Shown here piece after piece: positions 24,777 to 36,093 of a stretch of 64,000 bases of DNA. The position numbers were made by a program, and so were the translations under genes. The notes below the pieces were generated by a model. It had not been told where the DNA came from. It searched no databases and worked only from the letters and a program-made list of their open reading frames with translations. The DNA is taken from NCBI GenBank assembly GCA_004369085.1, contig ML210147.1, positions 682,001 to 746,000 on the forward strand, given 5' to 3'. Within the stretch, counting starts at the first letter, position 1. Every line of letters starts with the position of its first letter. This DNA comes from Coprinopsis marcescibilis. Taxonomy: Eukaryota; Basidiomycota; Agaricomycetes; Agaricales; Psathyrellaceae.

Positions 24777-26217
24777 TTACTTTTCGGATGGGTCTGTAAA
24801 TATTCTGAGCGCTTCGCGGAAACGCTCGTCCCATTGGACAGGTGCAGAGGGTTTGACGAGATTCCAGCTGTCGACGTCGTTGCGCCATTTCCTTTCCTTC
24901 TTCAAGCGCTCTGCTCTCAGCTCGACTTCTGTGGGTGGGGGTGTTGCCAACTCGTCCTTGGTGGGCTCGCGAGTTCCGCGGGAAAGGGCTCGAGCGGTGG
25001 CAAGCTTTTCGGGAAGCTTGTCGTAGTAGCTCTTGCGCGCCTTTTCCGTTTCGTCTGGGATTTTGGAAAGAGAGCTCTTGAACAGATTGTCGGCTTCTTT
25101 GTCGAAATCAAGGTCCCCGTTTCCTGTGTCAACGCCAAGTTCGAAGTCGGTGGACTTTTGTGGAACGTCTATCGGTCGTGTCTGCGCCATAACCAGACGG
25201 TAGCCAGCCTCTGAGCCAGATTTCACCCAGCGACGCCGATTGAACCAGTCCCAAATCATGAGAGGAATCTGGGTGATACCGATGCGATTATGGAACTCTA
25301 CCAGGAGGAGAGGCGGGAGAGGCGGTATGGTGCTTGGAGGTGTATCGTGTCCTGAAGAAGACGACGGTTCTTTAGGAGGTGAATACGTGGGCATTGAAAA
25401 TACAGGCGAGAGGGATGTCTGAGGCGCGGGGATGGGAGCTTCGTCGTTGGCTTCGTCAAAATGATTGTCGTTGTCCAGGATCTTGGACAGCTCCTCGTCC
25501 TCGTCCACCTTGTTGAGGCCGTTTGTCCACCCACGCTCGAGGCCGACCATATATTCCTTGAATGTCGGCCGACCAACGATGACAACACCTCCTTCGAGTT
25601 CCCGCTGGCGAACCACAGACAGAGGCTTGAAACTCGGCAGGAGCTTGTTAGGTTCTGGTACATCGTCTATACCAAGGTCGAGTCGTCGCCGTTTGCGAGT
25701 TTCTTCAGCGACACGTCTTGCAATGTCACCCTGGCGCTTGCCGGGAATCAACTCAAAGTCGACCGCAGCTGCCACAAGCACGGGCTGTAAAACAATGCTG
25801 TCTTCAGAAAAGCGCGAACAGACGGAAGGAGCTTTATCTAACCTTGACGTATGTCCGGAAGTATTTGATAGCCTGGCTATAGTCTTCGTCGCCGGGCCAT
25901 CGAGCACCGTACACGGTGACCTTGCGGGAAACGTCGAGTGGGTCTATGATCTCCTCCGACAGCTCCTTGACTTTGTCGATGTACTCCTGCTTTATCCTTC
26001 GACATTCACGACGATCGTACACGTAGTATCCTACGACCGAACCTGTGACTCCCCAGAATATGAGCCAGTTACGACTGGGCAACTTGGGTTTCTTGTCGAA
26101 CCATGAGACTGGGATTCCGGTGTATTGAAGGACGGTTCTTATTCCTGACGACGTTGCGGGTTTTGGGGTAGGTATTTCAGGTTTCAATGAAGCGGGGTCG
26201 CCATTGGGAGTTGACAT
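24777..26217 (-). CDS. TIM54: Mitochondrial inner-membrane translocase subunit TIM54
   Basis: Subunit of the TIM22 complex that inserts carrier proteins into the inner mitochondrial membrane. Two exons (26217-25843 and 25784-24777) encode 460 residues, close to yeast Tim54 (478). After a Pro-rich N-terminus comes LPSRNWLIFWGVTGSVVGY, the single membrane helix, immediately followed by YDRRECRRIKQEYIDKV, the signature of the family. Later blocks include KVTVYGARWPGDEDYS and RRWVKSGSEAGYRLV. The C-terminal half faces the intermembrane space and is charged. Same strand as SNW1 and 177 bp downstream of it. Confidence 0.93.
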
Positions 26218-26393
26218 ACCAGAACCAGCGCGGAATGTGAGCCAGCGAAGAAAGGCCGAATCACAAGTTCCCGAAACTTTCTGATGTTTGCAAATGTTTG
26301 ACCGTCAAGTCCCCTTGGGACGCAATTATATTACATTGTACGTAGAAAATATGGTACATATCTAATAACACACCCGAAGCACTACACCAAGCC

Positions 26394-28339
26394 TTACTCC
26401 CGTTCGTCTGCTCGGTCAAGCTGTTGCCGTTTCCTTGAACCAGATCTAAACCAACAGCAATCAGTTTGAGGCCTACAGGCTACGTTTCATTCACTTACCC
26501 TCCAGTATCAAGCCCGCGTTTCTTCCCAGCTTTGGCTTCGTCCAAGAATTGGTTGACACCAAAGACATCACCCGTGTCCTTCTCGAATTGCACAGGCCCC
26601 TCTCTGATCTCCTGGTCGGCAGCACCCTCAAACCCGACCTTTGGTCGTCCAAGACTGAATCGGTCGTTATCAAGCGCCTTCCCAATGCCCTCTTCCGTTC
26701 CACCACCGAACGACTCCTCATCACCTTCAGCCATGCTGCCCCGAGCTTTGTAGATGGCAGCTGCCGCTGTCGAACCATGGAAGAGTGGCTTGTCGTAGAG
26801 GTTGTAGGCGTCGTCGTCGGCAAAGTTGTTTGTCAAGCTTTCCTGGTTGAACAGTCGAGAGTCCAGCATAGCTTCTTTGGACATGGTAGGTTTGGCCAGC
26901 CCCAAGGCAATCTTTTCTGAAATGTCACGATTTTGTTGACGGGCAAGCATTTTGGCGCGTTGCTCTGTACCCATGTTGCTCATCCGCATCTCGCGTTCCC
27001 GGTCCCTCTTTTTGTCAGCCCTCATCTGGTCGCGGATCTTCCTTGCCTCGTCGTCCTCTTCACTTTCTGCGTCTGACTCTGACTCGGCGTCGCTACCACT
27101 CTCGCTTCCATACGCAGCCAGAGATGACTTCATAGCAGCCTGAGACTGAACACTAGGCTTGGGGGCGATTCCACTGCGCTCATCGCGAGCTCGCTGGGCG
27201 AGCAAACGAAGGTTCTCTTCCTTTGCCTCCTTCTCTTTCTGTGCGAGTTTCTGCTGCATGAGCGCCCTTTGCCTGACTTCTTCTCGGGCATGTCTATCAG
27301 CAACAAACAAAGCTTCTGAGAATTTCGCAAAGTTGTCATTGATGTGGACCTAATAGTGAGAATGTGTAAGTGGGTGGTAAGATGAAGACAAGTGCAAATG
27401 TTTACATCTTGGAGGCCTCTTCCGTCTGCGGCCAGCCGCTTGTCGAGTGGAATTGTGAAACCCTTGTTGTTTTTCCAATTTGATATACATGGCGGGATCA
27501 TCCACTCCTTTTGTTCGGCTGCAGTTGCTTTGCGGGGAGGACTTCGGAGGACTGGGGGAGGGGGACTGGGAGGGCCGCGAGGAATCTTCTTGTGCTTGAA
27601 GCGTGGGGGTTCCAGAGGATCTTCGACGACTTCGGTCATCTTAATGATACGTTGTGACAATCCTGAGCCACCGCCCTGCTGGCCGGGAGTGTAGCGAATG
27701 AAGGACGTCTTGCCGTTGCCATCTGGGACGTTTTTGGGTTGAGCAGCCTTAATTTTGCCGTTAACGAGCTTCTCGAGTGCAGCTTTGGTTCGGTCGGCGG
27801 TTGCTTGAACTTCCTCCTCTGACGGGCGCTCCATGGCTCTGGCTGTCTCATCCAGGTCCTTACGGTGCGCCAACGGAACAAGGTCCTTGAATTGGGATTG
27901 AACAACCTTCCCATCGCGCTGTCCCTGATGAGCTATAGCATCGTATCGGACGTTTCCTTCACTGTCGACTTGAAGCGCGAGGGTGTTTCCAGCTGCTGTC
28001 TTTTTCTTGCCCAAGCCGAGTGGGTATTGGGCAACATGGCATTCAGGATATGAGCCACCATCGCCTAATGCACTGTGAGCAGTGAAATATCGGTGCCTAC
28101 TATCAGCACTCACCAAAATCTTCCTGACTCGTAGGTTTCCATCCTGTTCTCTGACCATAGGGGGGAATGGCAGCTCGGACGGTCACAGTTTGTGGTAGAG
28201 GTGCCGAAACAACTGAGATCTGGTCATCGTCGTCGGAAATTGCGGGTGCATTGATAGGTTGTGGTAGAAGGCTAGTCCACAAGGTCAATAACAGTGGGTA
28301 AAGGCCATGGAAATCGACTTACGATGCGAGAGCAGCCAT
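26394..28339 (-). CDS. PRP45: SNW-domain splicing factor (SNW1/SKIP, Prp45)
   Basis: Component of the activated spliceosome (Prp19-related), also a transcription co-regulator in animals. It starts MAALAS, joined by an intron to LLPQPINAPA. Seen: IPPYGQRTGWKP, GDGGSYPECHVAQYPLGLG (the family's GDGGAFPE region), VKFDSQ-like stretch VQSQFKDLVPL, and the SNW core GLSQRIIKMTEVVEDPLEPPRFKHKKIPRGPP with PPVLRSPPRK and IPPCISNWKNNKGFTIPLDKR. The C-terminal half is a charged helical region (REEVRQRALMQQKL...) and ends ADERE after a short last exon. At roughly 550 residues it has the usual SKIP length. Divergent from the 28518 gene, 178 bp between start codons. Confidence 0.95.
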
Positions 28340-28517
28340 GTTTGTCGTCAAAAGGCAAGGGAGATGTTCGTTGGTCATCATGTGGCTGTAACGAAATAAT
28401 GTTTGTCCCAGATGCTCGTGGCAAACAAAGGGAATAGGGGCACTTATGGGCTTGCTCCGGTCTTTGTAGAGCAGCAAAAATGATTCAGGAACGCTGGCTT
28501 CCTCTGTTCGCGCCACG

Positions 28518-29321
28518 ATGGCTGTTCAACCGGGTAGGCTGCCACCTCCCACCTACCCTCTCCCAACTCCAATTTCTTCTCCGCCGTGTGAAGCACTCGT
28601 CGAGGATGGGGCAGACAAAATCCTCAAGATCCTCCAGAATGAGAGGTCTGCCTCATTAACTGCCGAGCGTGACAGAACACGTCTCTTGGAACAACGCCAC
28701 AACACACATAGACAGCATCACGAGCAGCTGCGCGCAACCTGGGCCGCGGAAAAACGCGACCTGACAAACAGAGTGCTGCAATTGGAACAGCAGCTAGGGG
28801 CTGCATGCCGTAGCACTTTAAACGCACCCATACCCAAGTCAGAGCCTGCTGACTCGGCGTTGGCGTTTGACCCTCGCGTGAGAGATCTCGAACTTCAGGT
28901 TTCATCGCTAACCACTCGTTGCAAGCAACTCGAGGCAGAGATGAAGAACCTTGTAATACAGTGCGCTACCGCGTTGGGAAACCTTGGTATTTTCAGCTCC
29001 AGTCCTGGAGTATATACCTTTGGTGGGAATTGGCCTCAGTTGTTTGATGAACTAGGTCTTGATTCAACAAAACCATGGGCCGCATCGGATTTGAACGAGT
29101 GCATTTCCATCATACTTGACCGTCTTCGCCAGCGACGAATATCAGCGCTTACCCCCAACCAAGTTACTGCTCTTACTTCCACTCATCCTCCGATGTATTA
29201 CGCGACCAAGACAAGCGAAAACCCTCCCGTCTATCCATCATACCCCAGCCATCCTCCACTATACCCCAATAATCATGTCCATCCGAATAGTGCCCCACAG
29301 CACTACCCGAACCAAAAGTGA
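28518..29321 (+). CDS. Hypothetical coiled-coil protein
   Basis: Single-exon frame of 267 residues that I do not recognise. The N-terminus is Pro-rich (RLPPPTYPLPTP). Residues about 35-95 form a likely coiled coil with many Glu, Arg and Gln (KILKILQNERSASLTAERDR, RDLTNRVLQLEQQL), and a second short coil lies near 120-145 (RDLELQVSSLTTRCKQLEAE). Then come a small predicted globular part (FDELGLDSTKPWAASDLNE) and a Pro/Tyr/His-rich tail (YPSYPSHPPLYP). The good coiled-coil periodicity, and a position sharing the SNW1 promoter, support a real gene. No function is assigned. Confidence 0.65.
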   Translation: MAVQPGRLPPPTYPLPTPISSPPCEALVEDGADKILKILQNERSASLTAERDRTRLLEQRHNTHRQHHEQLRATWAAEKRDLTNRVLQLEQQLGAACRSTLNAPIPKSEPADSALAFDPRVRDLELQVSSLTTRCKQLEAEMKNLVIQCATALGNLGIFSSSPGVYTFGGNWPQLFDELGLDSTKPWAASDLNECISIILDRLRQRRISALTPNQVTALTSTHPPMYYATKTSENPPVYPSYPSHPPLYPNNHVHPNSAPQHYPNQK

Positions 29322-29533
29322 GCTGCATACCAACATTTCACCTAAATCTTTTCGCTCACCAAGTCCCAATCAGTCCGACCAGCGACAGTCGCTGAATTTG
29401 AACCCCGGGGCATCTCGAATAGTCATTGCAACATTCATACACCTAGCGTATATTAGCACATTGTCCGTTTAAGTACTGTCCATTCAATAAAAAAAGCGAT
29501 ACTCAAATACCAAAATATGTACATACACTTAAA

Positions 29534-31066
29534 TCAAACATCGTTCCCCGAAACTTGGGCTCCCTTGTTCCACCAAGTCAAGGCTCCAAGTCCAATGAAA
29601 AAGTTGACCATGCCAAAGATACCAGAACCAGCCCCGAGTAGGGTAAGCAACCACCAGATGATACCAATCACTCGATCTAGTGTTCTCCCTGTATACTTCT
29701 TCAGATTTGCTCGAGGGTCAGGGATGGGTTTGTAAGATGCAGGGAGCCGAATGGTAGGGACACTGCTTGAAGAAGCTTGAACGTCGTCATGACGGTCAGG
29801 TCTTGGAGGCAACAGAAGTAGAGCAACAACCGGTTTCTGTTGGTGTACTATTGAATCTGTTGGACTGAACCGATATCAAAATACTCACATGGTCCGAAGT
29901 GGTATACGATGGAATGCTCGTGTAGATGAGATTTCGAATATTGGTTTTTTCAGGCTCATCCGGAGAATCGGTGTAGGTGGTATACAATATCCGGTCTGTC
30001 CATGAGGGAGTGCGCTTTGGGCTATAGCGAGAATGAGCAAGGTCCCTCCATGTCCAAGCCAGACCGACATACCTGTACTTATCTACCTCTCCAACCTTGT
30101 ACTTGTAACTGCACTTGAACTTCCAAAAGTCGCCTTCCCGAAGTCCAACAAACACGCTGCCTTTCCGCCTCTCCGTCAAAAGCTGGTCAAACTCCTTGAG
30201 TTGCTCTCGCGATTTCTCAGAAGAAAGAGCTTCCTGGAACGCAGCGAAATTATGGGTGGGGTGGAGTGGGTTCGTTTGTGGGAGCTCGAGTCGGAAGTTC
30301 ATGTCGCCGAAGACGAATAGATGCGAAGTGTCATACAGAGTACTCAGAGAGCTTGACTCGGGGGACAGTGGTTTAAACAACAGAGTCGAGACTATATGTT
30401 TGTAGTCGTCCAGCCGCTGCTGGAGTTTGTGTTCGAATGGTGTCAAATGACAGTTTACGAATCTACAGTGGTTGCCCAACTCTTAACTTTTGCTCCAGTT
30501 CGACAAGGGGGGAACCCACGTTAAAATTTCTGGGGCAGCGCCCTCTTGGGACACGGAGAAGCGAACCGCGACAGCGCCCTTGTTCCCCATGAAACCAGGC
30601 CCACTCCCCGTCCACTGTGTCTGCACATCTGTGATGTTCCTTGCAATTCCATCGTCCCGCGCATAAACCAGCAACGCAATGCCGACGTTGGCAATTTTTG
30701 CAACTAACGAATAGGATTCCTTGTTGGGAGAATGTGCCTCGATTTGTGAGAGAATGAGTGCATTTCGGTTGTCCAGTACGGCTTTGGACAAACCAGATAC
30801 TATATTCAAACGTTGGGTTAAACCCTTTCGACTACGAACGAGAAGAGAGAGAACTCACATCCCAGATGGAGCGGGAGAAGCTCCTGAAAGCCGACTGCAA
30901 TGAGGTCCGGGGCACGCTTGGTGCCTGACAAGAAGTTGGACACGCGAAGAGTGGGCACTAGCCAATCCACCAAGTCCTGAGGCAAACCGAGAACGCCTTG
31001 CAGATTGGTGTTATACGACGCTACCTGGACCAGTAGTCCTTCAGGTTCGGTTTTTGTGGAAGGCAT
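29534..31066 (-). CDS. Inositol polyphosphate 5-phosphatase with C-terminal membrane segment
   Basis: Removes the 5-phosphate from inositol phosphates or phosphoinositides. Start MPSTKTEPEGLLVQVASYNTN, about 430 residues over several short introns. Seen motifs in order: QELLPLHLG, PGFMGNKGAVAVRF, the catalytic FVNCHLTPFEHK, FGDMNFRLELP, KRTPSWTDRIL and TSDHVSILISV. These are the full 5-phosphatase signature set, with catalytic His, Asp and Asn present. The last exon encodes RVIGIIWWLLTLLGAGSGIF and FFIGLGALTWW near the C-terminus, one or two hydrophobic segments that would tether it to a membrane by its tail. There is no Sac1 or C2 domain, unlike synaptojanins. A type II-like single-domain enzyme is the best guess. 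Confidence 0.88.
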
Positions 31067-31243
31067 GACTAGTCGGGAGATCAGGAGTGACAGAAGGAAC
31101 GAACCTATTCGACAGCCTGAATGCGCACAGCGCGTGGAGCATCATGACAATGACAACATTTAATTTCAATTCCAATATGCCGAAAACTCATACGGCCTAG
31201 GTACACAGTCCATCTTGTTTACAATTTGAATAAGTCAAAAGAA

Positions 31244-32121
31244 TTAGGCGGGTGCCTGGTACTCCTCAGGCTCATCGGTGACGGGGCCTTTGGGATTGGG
31301 AGGTCCCCTGCTCACACCAAGATCCCTGAGCTTTCCCGTAGAGATATCGTAAACCCAACCATGAATCCAGACATCCTGTCCCTTTCTGGAACCCTTGGTC
31401 CATGCCTCGGAGATCGCCTGGGTCTTTGCAAGATTCTCGACCTGCATCTTGACGTTCTCCTCCACGACCAGCGGGAGAGCCTCCTCATGCGGGGTGCTGG
31501 AAAGCTCGAGTGAAATGGCGAGCCTGGTGAGCGGCTCCAACCACCTGTTCAAGGACGATTCAGCGGGAAGCGACGTGACTGTTGAGATAGGCTTGTCCAG
31601 GTTGTGTGATAGGTTCTGTGCAGCGGCGAGACAAGCAGCGGCACCGCCGCACTCGCTATGCCCAACGACGACCACTGAGAAAGTTTCAGGTTAAACAGTG
31701 CTTTGTAGAAGGAAATGACAGCAATGCACCGTGTTCTACACCAAGATAGTCGACTGCATATCGCAATACTGACAAAGCGTTATAATCATCCAATTTCAAT
31801 TGGCTATGGTTTCCATGTTCAGCAGTGGGATCTAGACCGCTCTGAAGGAACCTACTTTGCGATGTTACGGTGCACGAATATCTCGCCTGGCTTCGAGCCT
31901 GTGATAATGGCGTCTGGTACGCGTGAGTCTGCGCAACCTATCCAGAGCGTCTATCACTTTATCAGTCAAACACAAGCCTTCCAAGCCTTTGGCTCACGTA
32001 CATGGGGCGCCTGGCCTTTGGCAGACTGTTCGAAAAACGAGGGCTCCGCTCGCTGAACATCCTCTGCCCATTGGACATTGGCGGTCAGCATACGCTCAAT
32101 GGCATGTTCGTGCTTGCTCAT
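31244..32121 (-). CDS. Beta-class carbonic anhydrase
   Basis: Interconverts CO2 and bicarbonate; in fungi it supplies bicarbonate for carboxylases and CO2 sensing. Start [20 protein letters not shown], several exons. The zinc site is complete: Cys and Asp-Arg in [12 protein letters not shown], then His and Cys in [15 protein letters not shown]. The other family blocks [14 protein letters not shown] and [19 protein letters not shown] are present. No mitochondrial leader is seen, so a cytosolic form is likely. Its 3' end faces away from RPL7, on the same strand. Confidence 0.94.
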
Positions 32122-32365
32122 GGTTGTTCAAAGTAAGGGGCACCAGTCGCAACCAGAGTGTTGGGGTAGATATAGTCTGGTCGCACGAAGTTTTCACTAT
32201 TTGGGGTAAATTATGGCCCTTGATCACACTAGCACGCGGTAGTCGGATCGGGTAGATAACAAAAACAACTGCGCATGGATGGGTGGCAATGTCATTGGCA
32301 TATCGACATAATGGCGTGAATCAGAACAACTGGCAAGGAAACCTCCGTCAAAAATACAAGCTTTT

Positions 32366-33587
32366 TTAGTTCATCTGTCTAACGAGCTTGTTGATGTTCG
32401 ACTCTCGGTCACCAAAGTCACCTCCCTGGACATAGTGCTTGAATTTCCGTGTCCTCCAGCCACCAGTGGGGTTGGAGAGCTTGAAGGGCCAGAGGAAGTT
32501 GGAGGCCTTGAAAAGAGTGACGTTAGTACCAAAACACTACTTAAAAGGCCTGCTGTAACCCACCTGCTTGAAGTTGGGGCCGACGGTGGCGATCTCATGG
32601 ACGAGATCCTCAACGCAAAGGATGTCGAACTTGCCGAGGGCTTGCTCAATGACCTGGTTGTTTGTCAAAGGAATGCGCTGCTTGTCGACCTTTCCGTAAC
32701 CGCGCTTGTAGATAAGTTCCCGGACGGTTTTGAGGTTAGGTTCGCTACGCAATCGAATTAATACCAACACCCAGCGCAATACAAGGAATACTAACCCATA
32801 AGCGATGTATGGCTCAACAAGTCGGAGCATCTGCTGAGTCGCGCGGGTGGCCCTCACGAAGACACCATTGTTGATTTGGAGGAGGCGGAGGAGCTGTAAG
32901 ATTTTTCGGGGTTTGGGGGCGATTTCATTGATACTGAAGAATAAAACGATCAGAATAAAAAATAGTACGGTGTGCGTAAGCACTGACCCTCGGATACGGA
33001 TAACGAAGTAGAGCTTGGGCTGGGCGGGGACGTAGAAGTCGCCAGATTCCCGGGCAACGCGCTTCAAGCGGATCTCCTCCTTCTCCTTGGAAAGGTATTC
33101 CTTCACGTAGGACTCGGCACGCTTGAAGATCACCTTTCGCTTAGCCTTGGCGGTCTATAGAGGAAGTTGAACAATCAGTTGAGAGTTTCAAGTTGGATCA
33201 AATAAAAGAAGAAAGTAAATTTCAGTCCCGAAAGATGGTTAATTGATAGGCAGCACAGTCGTAACTAGCCAATCGTCGAATGAACGTATGCATCATAAAG
33301 TCTTTCCCTTTAAACGAGTCGAATGAAGCATCAATTCTCACCTTGCGAGCAACAACAGCAGCTGCGAGGCGCTCCTCCCGGGCCTTTTCGTTTTGCTTGC
33401 GTTTCTTGAGGAGGGTCTCCGGGACCTCGATTGCCTATGCAGGGACACAAAGTTTAATGGTCTGCTTCATGCAAGATTGTCGTGCTTTACTGACCGCAGC
33501 AGTCGGGACGCTAAATCCAAGGATGCTCTACTTCAGCAAAGGTCAACATTGAGAGTCACAGTTCACATACGTTGTTGAGGGGGCCAT
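32366..33587 (-). CDS. RPL7: 60S ribosomal protein uL30 (RPL7)
   Basis: Large-subunit ribosomal protein. Start MAPSTT, spliced to VPTAA and then [18 protein letters not shown]. Seen: [88 protein letters not shown], and the C-terminal [15 protein letters not shown] ... NKLVRQMN. It has six short introns, plus one unusually long intron of about 186 nt (33157-33342) between the VVARK and TAKAKRK segments, which carries a C/D snoRNA. In budding yeast the RPL7A and RPL7B introns also host snoRNAs (snR39, snR59). Confidence 0.96.
33218..33301 (-). ncRNA. C/D-box snoRNA in the RPL7 intron, guide to 25S rRNA
   Basis: On the minus strand a C-like box ATGATGC (33290-33296, one change from RTGATGA) is followed about 70 nt later by a D box CTGA (33222-33225). 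Flanking GAAAG and CTTTC can form a short external stem. Immediately upstream of the D box, ACCATCTTTCGGG is complementary over 13 nt to the highly conserved 25S rRNA sequence CCCGAAAGATGGT (recalled from yeast 25S). By the D+5 rule the target would be the G of CCCGA (yeast Gm805 as I remember the numbering; Am807 is two bases on). The same host gene carries snR39/snR59 in yeast, which guide Am807. Boxes, guide and host agree, so I am fairly confident. Confidence 0.8.
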
Positions 33588-34296
33588 TGTTGATCTTGAC
33601 GACGTGCGGGATTTTGGGCCACAACATCCAATGCCGTTCTAGGCGTGTGGCTGGAACTGTACAGTCTGACTAAGGAGTTCCCACGGAGCTATTCTCCCGA
33701 TCCGGGGATGTCTCTGATCAGAGCTTTCACGCCGCGGCTCGATTGCGCGCCTATTCATTCGAACTGTCGTCAGCACAGCGCTTTCTTTCCCTTTACAACA
33801 TTCAAAACATTTGGCATGTCTTGCGTATACTGGCTGGCACTCCTGATGTCATCTGCTGAACGGTCTGGAACATCACAGTGTGCCCACAGACAGCGTACTT
33901 CTGTGTCCGCTCCTATGTCAGAGAACGGGTTTCTGTTGAGAAGCATCTTTGATTATGGAGCATGTCTTCGAAGTTCCTGGTCGAATCTGACTGCAGTTTT
34001 TCTGCCTTTTTTCAAGTCCCCACCGCTGTACTCCAGAACTTGTTTACGCCTGCGAAACGCCGGTACCATTCCACACTTGCGTTATCGATGATTGGAATTC
34101 TGATACAAGGTAACATGTGGGACTCTTGGTGGGAATGAATTGCACCTGTGTGCAGGTCCCATTTGGTCGGGCGTTCCCATCACCAAATTCATCATGTCTC
34201 AAGCCCGCTGTTACCAATACTTATAACAACCTGCTGCACAAACGGCCGCAGTACCCCCATGCCTTTCCCTCCGACCATATTTTCACTCTTTGCGCA
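33588..34296. other. Intergenic between RPL7 and the paralogue array
   Basis: An open frame of 148 codons (33645-34091, plus) shows no domain and has a composition unlike neighbouring genes. I treat it as chance. The segment must hold the RPL7 promoter and that of array gene A. Confidence 0.45.
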
Positions 34297-36093
34297 ATGT
34301 CGTTAACATTCTTTTTTACATTCATTTTACTCGGACAATGGCTGGCGAAGGCACAGGCACAAAACTGTCCTTCCTGGGTGCGTTTGAATCCCCTATTCAG
34401 CCCATTTCTTTCCTAAGGAAATGCTAAAATTCCAGACCGGAATCGACGTTTGCGCTCTCGTGGAACAGATAAGAACTTCACCGGAGTGTAACCGGGGTGG
34501 GAAGCCTTTGCGAAATCGCCTCTGACATACCTGACTCATGTACTCTCAGGGGGCGCTGGTCAAGGAACAGGTGCACAACGCCCCTATTGGGATTGGCCAA
34601 CTTCCCAGTATCAGAACGGGTGCATCTGCTCTTCGGTGTACTATTCATTGGTCGAGGCATGCGTCACATGCAGGAGAGATCATCAAATAGTCGAGTGAGT
34701 TTCAGGCGAAGATTTTCTTACTTACACTGAACGCGCCCAAGTTTCTACCAGTGGTTATATAACTGTGATCGCCGATGGACGAGAAACGGATCGTAAGTCA
34801 AGCGCCAACCATGTTCTTAAAACAGAAATGAGTTTACCATGTTTTCTCAGAATCGACTACAGTGAGGAAATCGGCCCTGTAAGATAATTACAACGCTGAC
34901 TCGCACTTTAGCGGGTTATCAGTTCCCACCATGGGCGATGTTGACGTATTCGGCAAGCCGCATTTCCCTCTTTCGTGTTCGCCTTTTTTGATATCTGTGA
35001 TTCAGACCACTGCCAATGGAAATGCCAATATGCGCTATGATGAGGCCAGGGCAAGAGCTGCACAACCACAACCACAACCACAACCACAACCTCCATCCCC
35101 GACCCCGACACCTCAGCCCCCAATAACAACCCCCCGACCACCAACAACAACTCCCCGGCCGCCAACAAATAACCCACAGCAGCCAGTAACGACCCCGCAG
35201 CCACCGACGACCCCGCAGCCCAATAACCCTGACCCTTCTGGCGCACCGAACAATCCTGAAAACCCAGGGGAAGGCGACGGAGACGGAGATGGAGATGGAG
35301 ATGGAGATACGAACTCTAACCTCCCTGGTCCAGTACCGTCTGTATCCGGGTCTGGCTCACCAAACCGCCCATCTGGTTCAGGCATCTCAGGTGACGATGG
35401 AGATTCATCTCTGCCTTCCACGCGAACCAAAGTCGGCGGTGATGCGGATGACCCATCCTCTACCGATGGCCCAAATTCTCCTGACTACTTGAACGCACCC
35501 AACCCTAGTGACGATCCTTTGAACACCAGAGGTGCCAGGAATGGAAAGCCCACTTCAGCCGCTGGAGATTTCGATGGCGACGGGAACCCTGACGGCCCAA
35601 ACATCGGTGCTATCGTTGGGGGAGTTGTTGCAGGATTGTTTATTGTCTTAGCCATCCTCGGCCTCCTCTATTTCTTCGTGTTGCGCCGCCGAAGAAATAG
35701 GACCGCTCCTTCTGCGGCGTACGTCGCGCAATATGGTGACACTGATGGGAAAGCTGTCCCTGCAAATCGACATCCATTCAGCGCGCTCGAAAATTCGCAG
35801 GAACCCGTGGCAGCTCGTCCAGATTCGCCCTTGATGCATCCCAATATGTGGGAGAACAGTAACCAACTGGTTAACAAGGATGGACATTTGGTCGATTTCG
35901 ACGTCGAGGTACGTTGAAAGTCTCGCTGCTCGTGGTTTTGGCTATCGCGCTTAGCAATTGTTCAATACAGGAGCAGAATCCCTTCACTCCAGCAACACAG
36001 GAGCCTGCCATGCAGGAGAGAACAACTTCTAGAACGTCTTTGCGTGGGTATTCTCGGACAACAACTTCCGTCATGGGCCCACGACCAAAGTAA
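34297..36093 (+). CDS. Array gene A: membrane protein with long Pro/Thr and Gly/Asp stalk
   Basis: Most divergent member of the array. A signal peptide (MSLTFFFTFILLGQWLAKAQA) precedes NCPSW. The next exon reads TGIDVCALVEQIRTSPEC, a degenerate form of the first cysteine block. Then follow NGCICSSVYYSLVEACVTC (the core block), WLYNCDRRW and YQFPPWAMLTYS. A very long exon then gives a stalk of about 190 residues: QP repeats, PTTTPRPP-type repeats, a (GD)n run and DFDGDGNPDG. The transmembrane helix GAIVGGVVAGLFIVLAILGL ends in RRRRNR. The tail of about 110 residues ends MGPRPK and lacks the DPSTWP motif of its sisters. The intron before the stalk (34953-35005) appears to use a GC donor. A surface or wall-associated role is inference. 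Confidence 0.72.
35061..35092 (+). repeat. (CAACCA)n microsatellite coding for Gln-Pro repeats
   Basis: About five units of caacca encode alternating Gln and Pro at the start of the gene A stalk. Length variation is likely between strains. Confidence 0.7.
35275..35309 (+). repeat. (GAYGGA)n repeat coding for Gly-Asp
   Basis: Six-base units, first gacgga then gatgga, encode alternating Gly and Asp in the gene A stalk. Confidence 0.7.

Noticed and set aside
24777..28158. Plus-strand frames opposite TIM54 and SNW1
   Set aside because: They are antisense to strongly conserved coding exons and carry no motif of their own.
33645..34091. A 148-codon open frame upstream of the array
   Set aside because: No domain, leader or family block, and unlike its neighbours in composition.
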